Assembly (NCBI RefSeq): GCF_901482605.1
Contig: NZ_LR590481.1
Coordinates: 1,364,001-1,428,000, forward strand
Direction of reading: 5' to 3'
Length of the DNA: 64,000 bases
Source of the DNA: Hathewaya histolytica
GTDB lineage: Bacteria; Bacillota; Clostridia; Clostridiales; Clostridiaceae
Made by a program: the position numbers and the translations under genes. Under the pieces are notes generated by a model, which had not been told where the DNA came from, searched no databases, and saw nothing but the letters and a program-made list of their open reading frames with translations. Shown one piece after another: positions 26,790 to 34,217 of the stretch; positions within the stretch are counted from its first letter, which is position 1, and every line of letters starts with the position of its first letter.

Positions 26790-26884
26790 AGTACTTCCCT
26801 GCGCTAGTATTATCTAAATCAGGTTATGAGGGTCTGAAATAACATTTCACTCTCAGCCTATTATATAAGCTCCCCTAGCAAATA
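26790..26884 (-). promoter_or_regulatory. TPP riboswitch aptamer
   Basis: Read on the minus strand, the leader has the conserved TPP (THI) elements in order: GGGGAGC near 26870-26880, GGCTGAGAGTG near 26850-26860, ACCC near 26834, AACCTGATTTAGATAATACTAGCG, and AGGGAA near 26795. Thiamine diphosphate binding should turn off thiC. The segment CCCTCATA in the aptamer (complement of 26825-26832) is complementary to TATGAGGG just upstream of the terminator stem, giving a plausible antiterminator. Confidence 0.95.
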
Positions 26885-27089
26885 TTAAGTTTTATAATAA
26901 TATTATAACATTATAGCAGTATCAATAAAAGTAATTTTACTAAACTTCAACATGTATTTTTTATTATATACAAATTATATATAAATTGATTATATATAAT
27001 AATATTAATTATAATGTTTTGTGAAGATATAAAAATAATAGTATAATATAATAAAAATATATATTACCATACTAGTGAGGTGAAAGTTT

Positions 27090-28268
27090 TTGAAAAATAT
27101 TATAATTATAGGAAATGGCTGTGCTGGGTACAATGCAGCTAAAGCTATAAGAGAAAAAGATAAAAATTCAAATATAGTAATTATATCAAATGAAAATTTA
27201 TTAACTTATTATAGACCATTACTTTCAGATTATTTGAATGAAGATAAAATAGATAGTAAATTTTACTTATCCAAAGACGAGTGGTATGAGGAAAATTCAA
27301 TTGAATTAAAGTTAGGAATTAATATTGATAAAATAGATACAAAAGAAAAAAAAGTTTATTTTAATAATAATTTTATAGCTTATGATGAATTAATAATAGC
27401 TACAGGAAGTAATAATATATTCCCATCCATACCTGGACACGATAAAAAAGGTGTATTTACTTTAAAAGATATGGAAGATTTAAATAATATAAAATCATGG
27501 ATGAAAACTTGTAAGAAAGTTATCGTTGTAGGTGGTGGAATTCTTGGACTTGAAGCTGCTTGGGAACTAAAACTAGCTGGTTTTAGTGTATCCGTTATAG
27601 AGGCTGCTTCACATATAATGAATAAACAATTAGATTCAGAAGCATCCGATATATTAAGAAATTCTTTAGAGGATAAAGGTGTAGAAATATATACAAATAC
27701 TATGTTAGAGGAAATAAAAGGATTAGAAAAGGTATCTAGTATTAAGCTTTCAAAAAATATAGTCCTAGATGCTGATATGGTTATTTTCTCTGTTGGTATA
27801 AAACCAAATATTCCTGTAATAACTGGAAGTTCCATTGAAATAAATAGGGGAATACTTGTAAATAAAAATATGGAGACCAATATTGAAAATGTATATGCCT
27901 GTGGTGATGTTTGTGAACTAGAAGGAAGAGTTTACGGAAATTGGCCTGCATCTATACTTATGGGGAAAGTTGCAGGAGCAAATTCTATTGGTGAAAATTT
28001 AGCTTTTAAAGGTTATAAGGATTCTATAAATTTCGTAGGTGCAGACCTTAAAGTATTTAGTATAGGTTTTATACCTAATAAAGATTCCATTTCTATGCAA
28101 TACTTAGATAAAGAAAATAAAATATATAAAAAGGTATTTTTCCAAGATAATATATTAATAGGTGCAATTTTAATTGGGGATATTAAGCCAGCAATGAAAT
28201 TAATGAAATCTTTAAATAAGTTGTCTTTGGAAGAATTTATTCAAGAATATAAAGAATTTATTTCTTAA
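27090..28268 (+). CDS. FAD-dependent NADH oxidoreductase (NADH:rubredoxin reductase-like)
   Basis: A 392-aa pyridine-nucleotide-disulfide-type flavoprotein without redox cysteines. It has the N-terminal FAD motif GNGCAGYNAA (residues 8-17), LIIATGSNNIFPSIPG (about 102-117), the NAD(P)H Rossmann motif VVGGGILGLEAA (about 147-158) and the second FAD contact NVYACGDVCE (about 267-276). The overall size and motifs match clostridial NADH:rubredoxin oxidoreductase and NirB-like reductases, so it probably passes electrons from NADH to rubredoxin in oxygen or peroxide defence. No rubredoxin gene is adjacent, so the partner is inference. TTG start with GTGAGGTG seven bases upstream. Confidence 0.8.
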   Translation: MKNIIIIGNGCAGYNAAKAIREKDKNSNIVIISNENLLTYYRPLLSDYLNEDKIDSKFYLSKDEWYEENSIELKLGINIDKIDTKEKKVYFNNNFIAYDELIIATGSNNIFPSIPGHDKKGVFTLKDMEDLNNIKSWMKTCKKVIVVGGGILGLEAAWELKLAGFSVSVIEAASHIMNKQLDSEASDILRNSLEDKGVEIYTNTMLEEIKGLEKVSSIKLSKNIVLDADMVIFSVGIKPNIPVITGSSIEINRGILVNKNMETNIENVYACGDVCELEGRVYGNWPASILMGKVAGANSIGENLAFKGYKDSINFVGADLKVFSIGFIPNKDSISMQYLDKENKIYKKVFFQDNILIGAILIGDIKPAMKLMKSLNKLSLEEFIQEYKEFIS

Positions 28269-28280
28269 TATAAACTTTTT

Positions 28281-28318
28281 AAAATAGTAAAAGTGGGAAA
28301 TCCCACTTTTACTATTTT
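28281..28318. terminator. Bidirectional terminator
   Basis: A perfect 18-bp stem (AAAATAGTAAAAGTGGGA and its complement) with a 2-base gap separates two convergent genes and overlaps the last two codons of the ADP-ribosylglycohydrolase gene. Confidence 0.85.
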
Positions 28319-29700
28319 TCATATTTTTTTATTATATCAAAATTCCATCTACAAAACTCTTCTAAACTAAATTCTTCATTATCTCTTACATATGTGCAAA
28401 TCTCATCACCAATTGGTGATACCCATTTTTCATAATCTATGCCTTCTAAACCATTTATTATACCAATGATACTTGCTATTTGGGCTGCATTACAATCCAC
28501 ATCTTGTCCTTCCATGGAGATTATATTCATTGTCTTATCAAAATCTAAGTTTCCAAACCAAAGGGCAATTACTTCTGCTGCTGCATTAGGGTATGCATGA
28601 ATCCAATTATAAGTTTTATATTTTTCTTCACATATACTCCAACATTCTTGCCAGGATTCTTTTTCCATACATAATTCTAAAGCATGATTTACTACTGAGT
28701 AATATTCACTATCACTTGGTATAGTATTTACTGCAAGTTTTAAGATCTCTTTTATATCATTTTCAACAAAAGCAAGAGAAGTCATTACAGCATTAAATAT
28801 TTCTCCCATAATACCATTATTATGATGTGATACCTCTCCATCATAATAAGCTAACTTTGCAGCCATATATGGATCTCCAGGTGCAACAAATCCACATACT
28901 ACACCTCTCATTTGAGCTCCTATCCACTCTCTATATGGATTATTCAAATAACCACTATATGGTGGAAATATTCCCATTCTTATATTTTTTAGTGCAATAT
29001 CTTCTGCAGACCAACCTGAAGGAATCAATCCTACCCATTCCTTAGCAATATCCTTAGACTTAATACTATAGCCTTTCTTTTCAAAAGCTTTTAGAAAAGC
29101 AATTTCATAGGTAATATCATCATTAAATGTATTAGGTTTTCTTACATATTCATTTATTTCTCCAAACTTATTTTTAAGTTGTTCAGAAGTATAACCTTCT
29201 ATAGCAGTACCTAATGCCCCTGCACATATCTGATATACCCACGCTGCTTTTAATTTATTATAAAATTTGTTATCAATATTAACTTTGGGATATTTAGGGA
29301 AATCTATTTCTTTTTCATATTCTAAAAAATTCTCATAAACCTTAAATTTCCAATATGGATTATCTTCATCTTTTTCTGCGTTGTTTAATTCATAAAAAAT
29401 TTCAGCAGTTATTTGATGTAATAAATACATATTATTATTTTTTAAAGCCTCTAAACCTTTTTCGAAAAGTATTTCAGCTTCTTGAACCTTATAACCCATA
29501 TTTTCTACGGATTGAATTGCACCGATTAAAACTTTTTCTGGTGCATAGGAACCAGGTACGTGGCTATCCCATAATAATCTTATTTTACCGTCTTCATCGA
29601 TTAGTGTCTTTTTATAAGAATCCCAAGTCTGTTCTTCCTCATCTAAAATCTTAGGTATTGCATTTTTTCTAAGTGTAAGTTCATATTCCCAAGCTTTCAT
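28312..29700 (-). CDS. ADP-ribosylglycohydrolase family protein with N-terminal extension
   Basis: A 462-aa protein of the DraG/ARH family (PF03747), which removes ADP-ribose from proteins or small molecules. The catalytic domain begins near residue 144: AGALGTAIEG (160-169), NDDITYEIAFL (193-203, the magnesium-binding acidic pair Asp194/Asp195), DGEVSHHNNGIMGEIFNAVMTSLAF (287-311, split helix with conserved Gly/Glu) and GQDVDCNAAQIASIIGII (398-415, the second metal motif). The first ~140 residues are an added domain I do not recognise, rich in Glu and Lys. It is 14 bases downstream of a nicotinamidase gene and co-transcribed from a consensus promoter, suggesting joint work on NAD or ADP-ribose breakdown products. 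Confidence 0.85.
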   Translation of the reverse strand: MKAWEYELTLRKNAIPKILDEEEQTWDSYKKTLIDEDGKIRLLWDSHVPGSYAPEKVLIGAIQSVENMGYKVQEAEILFEKGLEALKNNNMYLLHQITAEIFYELNNAEKDEDNPYWKFKVYENFLEYEKEIDFPKYPKVNIDNKFYNKLKAAWVYQICAGALGTAIEGYTSEQLKNKFGEINEYVRKPNTFNDDITYEIAFLKAFEKKGYSIKSKDIAKEWVGLIPSGWSAEDIALKNIRMGIFPPYSGYLNNPYREWIGAQMRGVVCGFVAPGDPYMAAKLAYYDGEVSHHNNGIMGEIFNAVMTSLAFVENDIKEILKLAVNTIPSDSEYYSVVNHALELCMEKESWQECWSICEEKYKTYNWIHAYPNAAAEVIALWFGNLDFDKTMNIISMEGQDVDCNAAQIASIIGIINGLEGIDYEKWVSPIGDEICTYVRDNEEFSLEEFCRWNFDIIKKYEK

Positions 29701-29714
29701 TAGTTAACTCCCCT

Positions 29715-30401
29715 TTATTCTATTGTTTTTATAACCTCAATTCCATTAGCTATCATGCTATTTAAAAATAAAATATTTGAAATATCGTCATTGTGACCAT
29801 TAGCGCTAAAAGTATCCACCATATTTACAGGAACAATAACTCTAGAATTCCTGTTATGCTCATTAAAATAAGTTTTTAAGGTTAAGGCAAACTGATATAT
29901 ACATATGTCAGTACACCCTCCTACAACTACATAATTATTGAATTCATTCTCTTTTCCGAAATGTTTTTTTAGAACCTCTTCAGGATTATATGATAAAAAA
30001 GCATTAGTAGAATTTTTTTCTAATTGAATTATAGAGTTTATGTTCTTTAGTTCTGAAATTAACTCACACTCTTCAGTACCTACTACACAGTGTGTAGGAT
30101 ATGAATCGAATTCTATAGAACTTTTCTCATGGCTATCTTTATATGCAAGAATAGGGTAATTATTATGATGGAACTTAGTACTTATATCCACTATATTAGG
30201 AATAAGATTTTCCATATTTTTTGAATACAAGTTTCCACCTTTAGAAAAACCATTTATCATATCTATAATAACTAATACTGTATTACTAGGTAAATTGTTT
30301 ACAGATATAACTTTTTCATAAGCTTTATCTATATTATCTACAATGATTTTAAATTCTTCTTGAAAGCCCTCATAACTTAATAAATTCCTATTTAATATCA
30401 T
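29715..30401 (-). CDS. Nicotinamidase / isochorismatase-fold hydrolase
   Basis: A 228-aa cysteine hydrolase. The catalytic triad is Asp47 (LVIIDMINGF), Lys129 (LEKNSTNAF) and Cys163 (VVVGGCTDICIYQFA), counted from the ATG at 30401. The metal-binding motif DSHEKSSIEF (Asp89, His91) and SYPTHCVVGTEECEL are typical of PncA nicotinamidases, which turn nicotinamide into nicotinate for NAD salvage. An ATG three codons earlier (30410) is directly against the GGGG ribosome site, so 30401 is the better start. It is the first gene of a two-gene operon with the ADP-ribosylglycohydrolase. Confidence 0.82.
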   Translation of the reverse strand: MILNRNLLSYEGFQEEFKIIVDNIDKAYEKVISVNNLPSNTVLVIIDMINGFSKGGNLYSKNMENLIPNIVDISTKFHHNNYPILAYKDSHEKSSIEFDSYPTHCVVGTEECELISELKNINSIIQLEKNSTNAFLSYNPEEVLKKHFGKENEFNNYVVVGGCTDICIYQFALTLKTYFNEHNRNSRVIVPVNMVDTFSANGHNDDISNILFLNSMIANGIEVIKTIE

Positions 30402-30435
30402 ATACCTCATCCCCTTTCTATTAAATTATAACTTG

Positions 30436-30464
30436 ATTATAAATTCGGAATATTTACTTGTCAA
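30436..30464 (-). promoter_or_regulatory. Consensus SigA promoter of the nicotinamidase operon
   Basis: On the minus strand TTGACA (30459-30464), a 17-base spacer and TATAAT (30436-30441) match the vegetative consensus exactly. The promoter lies 35 bases before the start codon. Confidence 0.85.
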
Positions 30465-30481
30465 TGAAAGTATATCTTTTT

Positions 30482-31642
30482 CTAATTTCTGATAATATTT
30501 TGTATATATCTTAAGGTTTCTTCTCTCCTACTTTCTAAAATTTTTACATCTCTTAAATCCTTAACGTTTAAATTTTTGTATTGTTTCTTATCTATGAGAG
30601 GAATAAGATACATCTTTTTGTTTTTTTCATATATAGTCAAGGGAATATACTCTAAGTCTGAAACTTTATATTCGTTTTTGCTTTTTTCTAGTTTAAGTTT
30701 TATTAAGTAATTAACTTCATATTTATTAGCATTATAGATATTGTTCATAGATAAGAAGTTAGAATTATTATTTAACCGCATGGTGTTTTTTTCTTTATTT
30801 ACTTCTATAAAATTATTATTATTATAGTTTATAATATAGTTATTTTCTTTTTTATTCAATATAGATATTATTTCATTTGCCTTATGTTTTGGTATGCTAT
30901 TATCGTTAATCATAGTAAAAATAATTTCAGCTTTTTTTTCTTTTAAGCATTCTATGTCTTTATCTATTTTTTTAGAGCATGCTGCTATATCATTTACATT
31001 TAAAGAAGAAATATGATTATAAAGATTAGTGTTTGAAACATCTTCAGTTAGATTATAATCTACAAAACCTACATTTACTCCATCTATATTAATAATTTTA
31101 TATTCTTTATCTGTCAAGTTATCTTTTAATCCTAGAACGTTTAATTTACTGTTTTTTAAAACATCTAAACTTTCAAAAAGAGCTTTATTTCCCTTATTAA
31201 AAACATTTTCAACATTAGTATTAATTATATCTACTCCTATATTATTTAAAGCATTGGTAAATTCTGAAGAAGTAGTATTTTTTAATAAACTTTCACTTAA
31301 ATTAAATATAGATATAGTTTTCTTCATACTTTTTTTCATATATGATAAAAATTCATCCATGCTCTGATTGTATTTAAGTAGTCTTTTATGTATACTTTTA
31401 TCAATTTTTATATTCCCACCAATAATTATTTCTATATTATTGGAATTGGAATCTTTATTTGATACTAAAAGATTTTTATCCAATTTTATAGATGAACTTT
31501 GGGCATCTTTAGGAGAAAGGCTTAAATTATTTAATTCAGTAGCTTTAAATAAACTTATACTCAAAATTGATATCATGAAAGTTATGGCCATCATATATAA
31601 TAATCTTTTTTTCTTTTTTATCTTTTTATTCACCTTCACCAC
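30482..31642 (-). CDS. CapA/PgsA-like protein, degenerate
   Basis: A 386-aa protein with a basic N-terminus (KKIKKKKR) and one membrane anchor at about residues 14-34, the rest outside. It resembles the CapA/PgsA metallophosphatase-like family (poly-gamma-glutamate capsule, PF09587) by order of blocks: IEIIIGGNIKID (about 70-81), SIFNLSESLL, GVDIINTNVENVFNKG (about 136-151), LNVLGLKDN and NVGFVDYN (about 190-197). The metal ligands expected in GDxMLG and NNHxxD are absent (GGNIKI and NTNVEN here), so it is probably not catalytic. It is Asn/Lys-rich. No capsule gene lies nearby. The family call is tentative. Confidence 0.55.
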   Translation of the reverse strand: MVKVNKKIKKKKRLLYMMAITFMISILSISLFKATELNNLSLSPKDAQSSSIKLDKNLLVSNKDSNSNNIEIIIGGNIKIDKSIHKRLLKYNQSMDEFLSYMKKSMKKTISIFNLSESLLKNTTSSEFTNALNNIGVDIINTNVENVFNKGNKALFESLDVLKNSKLNVLGLKDNLTDKEYKIINIDGVNVGFVDYNLTEDVSNTNLYNHISSLNVNDIAACSKKIDKDIECLKEKKAEIIFTMINDNSIPKHKANEIISILNKKENNYIINYNNNNFIEVNKEKNTMRLNNNSNFLSMNNIYNANKYEVNYLIKLKLEKSKNEYKVSDLEYIPLTIYEKNKKMYLIPLIDKKQYKNLNVKDLRDVKILESRREETLRYIQNIIRN

Positions 31643-31805
31643 TCCTTATAATTTACATATAATGTATTATACAACAACTGTTAATATATGTAAACACAAA
31701 GTGATGAGTAGTTTTATATTTAAACTTATTAAAAAATAAATTATTATACTTAATAATGCAATAAAAAATACTATATCACTTAGTGTAAAAGGTGAACATT
31801 ACCTC

Positions 31806-31834
31806 TTGACATAACTATAATTTAGTTATAAAAT
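31806..31834 (+). promoter_or_regulatory. Promoter of the asnA T-box transcript
   Basis: TTGACA (31806-31811), a 17-base spacer and TAAAAT (31829-31834) lie just upstream of the T-box leader. Confidence 0.75.
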
Positions 31835-31840
31835 AGTTTA

Positions 31841-32134
31841 TAAATTTTATATTTTATAAACTATGAAGAGAAGAGTAGATATTTATTAAAGTTTCAGCGA
31901 GCCAATGAGAGTGTGAGATTGGTACTAAGATTTATATTGAAGAACATCTCTGAGTTTCTAACCGAACTTGTTAAAATAGTAGGCTTAGACGGAGCCTTAC
32001 CGTTACATTAAGGACAGTATCAAATTAAAGTATAACATTTCGTACTGATTAATAAGTGAGTCTTTTGACTAATTAGGGTGGTACCGCGAATTCACAACCT
32101 TTCGTCCCTGCGAGGATGAGGGGTTTTTTTATTT
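31841..32134 (+). ncRNA. T-box leader, asparagine-specific
   Basis: The 338-base stretch before asnA is a T-box riboswitch that reads uncharged tRNA. Stem I lies at about 31860-31985 with the AGCGAGCC apical region. The specifier loop reads GAAG-AAC-ATCTCTGAG; AAC at 31943-31945, followed by A, is an Asn codon, in agreement with the downstream gene. The T-box itself, AGGGTGGTACCGCG, is at 32075-32088; its GGTACC-flanking bases pair with the acceptor end. An antiterminator/terminator follows. Low Asn-tRNA charging should allow read-through into asnA. The rest of the space from 31643 to 31805 holds nothing I can support. Confidence 0.93.
32096..32133 (+). terminator. Terminator of the T-box
   Basis: AACCTTTCGTCC (32096-32107) pairs with GGATGAGGGGTT (32114-32125) around CTGCGA and runs into eight T residues. 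It is exclusive with the T-box antiterminator. Confidence 0.85.
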
Positions 32135-32174
32135 TCATTTACAAAAGATATTATTTAATGAAGGAGAGATTTAA

Positions 32175-33188
32175 ATGGTGGATTTAGAAAAATTGGAATT
32201 AACTTTTAAGAAAACTACAAGAGATATAAAAACTACAGAAATTAATATTAAAAGAATTAAAGATTTTTTTGAAAATAAATTAGCAAAGGAATTAAATTTA
32301 ATAAGGGTATCAGCTCCTCTATTTGTTAAAAAAAATAGTGGTATGAATGATAATCTTAATGGATACGAAAGACCTGTATCCTTTGATGCTAAAAATATTA
32401 ACGACAATCTAGAAATTGTTCAATCTTTAGCTAAATGGAAAAGAATGGCCTTAGCAGCTTATAACTTCAATATAAATGAAGGTTTATATACAGATATGAA
32501 TGCTATAAGAAGAGATGAGGATTTAGATAAAATACATTCATTTTATGTAGATCAATGGGATTGGGAAAAAATAATTTCAAAAGAAAATAGGACATTAGAT
32601 ACTTTGAAAGTTACTGTAAATTCTATATATAAGGTTTTTAAAGAAACAGAAGAATATATTCAAACATTTGTTGATGGATACAAAAAAGTATTGCCAGATT
32701 CTATATTCTTTATTACATCTCAAGAACTAGAAGATATGTATCCAGAACTTACCCCAAAAGAAAGAGAAAATAAAATTGCCTATGAGAAAAAAGCAGTATT
32801 TTTAATGAAAATAGGTGATATTTTAAATAGTGGCAAAAAACATGATGGACGTTCACCAGATTATGATGATTGGAACTTAAATGGAGATATATTATTTTGG
32901 TATCCTGAATTGGAGTCTGTCTTAGAGGTTTCATCAATGGGTATTAGAGTAGATGAAAAATCTTTAATGGAACAACTACAAAAAAGCAATTTAACTGATA
33001 GAAAAGAATTACCTTATCATAAGGCATTACTTCAGGGTAAGTTACCATATACAATTGGTGGCGGTATTGGTCAATCAAGAATATGTATGTTCTTCTTAAA
33101 GAAAAAACATATAGGTGAAGTTCAATGCTCTATTTGGGATGAAGAAACTCTATGCCTTTGCCAAAAAGACGGAATAGACTTACTATAA
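32175..33188 (+). CDS. asnA: Aspartate-ammonia ligase (asparagine synthetase A)
   Basis: A 337-aa AsnA, which makes asparagine from aspartate, ammonia and ATP; it has a class II tRNA-synthetase-like fold. Landmarks: IRVSAPLFVKKNSGMNDNLNGYERPVSFD (about residues 43-71), VQSLAKWKRMAL, LYTDMNAIRRDE (about 104-115), HSFYVDQWDWEK and the motif-3-like GGIGQSRICMFFLKKKHIGEVQCSIW near the C-terminus. AAGGAGAG lies six bases before the ATG. Expression is controlled by the asparagine T-box just upstream, and a terminator follows, so it is a single-gene unit. Confidence 0.97.
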   Translation: MVDLEKLELTFKKTTRDIKTTEINIKRIKDFFENKLAKELNLIRVSAPLFVKKNSGMNDNLNGYERPVSFDAKNINDNLEIVQSLAKWKRMALAAYNFNINEGLYTDMNAIRRDEDLDKIHSFYVDQWDWEKIISKENRTLDTLKVTVNSIYKVFKETEEYIQTFVDGYKKVLPDSIFFITSQELEDMYPELTPKERENKIAYEKKAVFLMKIGDILNSGKKHDGRSPDYDDWNLNGDILFWYPELESVLEVSSMGIRVDEKSLMEQLQKSNLTDRKELPYHKALLQGKLPYTIGGGIGQSRICMFFLKKKHIGEVQCSIWDEETLCLCQKDGIDLL

Positions 33189-33191
33189 AAC

Positions 33192-33227
33192 AAAAAATCA
33201 TAAACATTAAATTGTTTATGATTTTTT
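33192..33227 (+). terminator. Terminator of asnA
   Basis: A 15-bp perfect stem (AAAAAATCATAAACA / TGTTTATGATTTTTT) with a 6-base loop ends in a T run three bases after the asnA stop. Confidence 0.85.
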
Positions 33228-33396
33228 CTAAATATGTACAAATTAATTACTAAATAAAATTTATCAATAATAATATTTACTCTTTTTAGATAAGATATTA
33301 GTATAGTTATTTATATGTTTTATAAAATCATTTTTAATAAAGTATTGAGTTTTTTATCTATGTTCTATATAATAATTATTAATATCCTTAACTATA

Positions 33397-33410
33397 ATTT
33401 CCATGGAAAT
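33397..33410. repeat. 14-bp perfect palindrome upstream of the HAD gene
   Basis: ATTTCCATGGAAAT is self-complementary and lies 51 bases before the HAD-phosphatase start, where an operator would be expected. The surrounding 234 bases between asnA's terminator and the HAD gene show nothing else. Confidence 0.4.
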
Positions 33411-33461
33411 AAATGCAATCAATGTTTTAATATACGATGAATATAAAGGAGTGGATTTATA

Positions 33462-34190
33462 ATGTCTAAAAAAATAGCAGCTTTCTTTGATATAGATGGT
33501 ACTTTATACAGGGAAGGATTAATAACGGAGGTATTTAAAAAACTGATTAAGAGTGAAATAATAGAAAATTCTAGATGGTATAATGAAGTTAGACCATATT
33601 ATATAAAATGGGATCGTAGACAAGGTAACTATGATAATTATCTATTAAAAATGGCTGATATTTATACTGAGGCCATTAAAGGACTTCATCAATCACAGGT
33701 AGACTTCATTGCAGATTTGGTAATAAAACAAAAGGGCGATAGAGTTTATACTTATACTCGAGATAGCATAAAATATCATAAAGATAATGGACATTTAGTT
33801 ATAGCAATATCTGGTAGTCCCATAGAACTTGTAACTTATATGAGCCGTAAGTATGGGTTTACAGATTTTATTGGAAGTGTATACGAAATAGATCATAATA
33901 ATAAATATACTGGAAATATTAGACCTATGTGGGATAGTTCAAACAAGCAGAAAGCTATAGCTTATTTTTGTGAAAAGTATGGTATAGATCTTTCAAAAAG
34001 TTTTGCCTATGGGGATACTTCTGGAGATTTTACTATGTTAAAATCAGTTGGAAATCCTGTAACTATAAATCCTACTAAAGAACTTTTATCGAAAATAATG
34101 GATTGTAGCGAAATAAAAGAAAAGATTAAAATCATAGTTGAAAGAAAAGATGTTGTTTACAACTTAAAACCGGAAAATATAGAATTTTAA
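33462..34190 (+). CDS. HAD-superfamily phosphatase, subfamily IB
   Basis: A 242-aa haloacid-dehalogenase hydrolase. Motif I is DIDGTLYREG with nucleophile Asp10 and acid/base Asp12; motif II is AISGSP (about residues 125-130); motif III/IV is FAYGDTSGDFTML (about 185-197), placing it in subfamily IB with SerB-like and CicA-like phosphatases. Motif IV has GDTSGD, the usual acidic pair that binds magnesium. Substrate unknown; phosphoserine or small phosphate esters are possible. AAAGGAGTGG lies seven bases before the ATG. It is convergent with gdhA. Confidence 0.85.
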   Translation: MSKKIAAFFDIDGTLYREGLITEVFKKLIKSEIIENSRWYNEVRPYYIKWDRRQGNYDNYLLKMADIYTEAIKGLHQSQVDFIADLVIKQKGDRVYTYTRDSIKYHKDNGHLVIAISGSPIELVTYMSRKYGFTDFIGSVYEIDHNNKYTGNIRPMWDSSNKQKAIAYFCEKYGIDLSKSFAYGDTSGDFTMLKSVGNPVTINPTKELLSKIMDCSEIKEKIKIIVERKDVVYNLKPENIEF

Positions 34191-34216
34191 AAGACAGCCA
34201 ATATGGCTGTCTTTTT
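34189..34216. terminator. Bidirectional terminator, HAD gene / gdhA
   Basis: A 12-bp perfect stem (AAAAGACAGCCA / TGGCTGTCTTTT) with a 3-base loop lies between the two stop codons and overlaps the HAD stop. Confidence 0.85.
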
Positions 34217-34217
34217 A

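Noticed and set aside
28312-30464. Toxin-antitoxin or phage-defence reading of the ADP-ribosylglycohydrolase pair
   Set aside because: No ADP-ribosyltransferase or toxin gene is next to it, and the partner is a nicotinamidase, so metabolic salvage is simpler.
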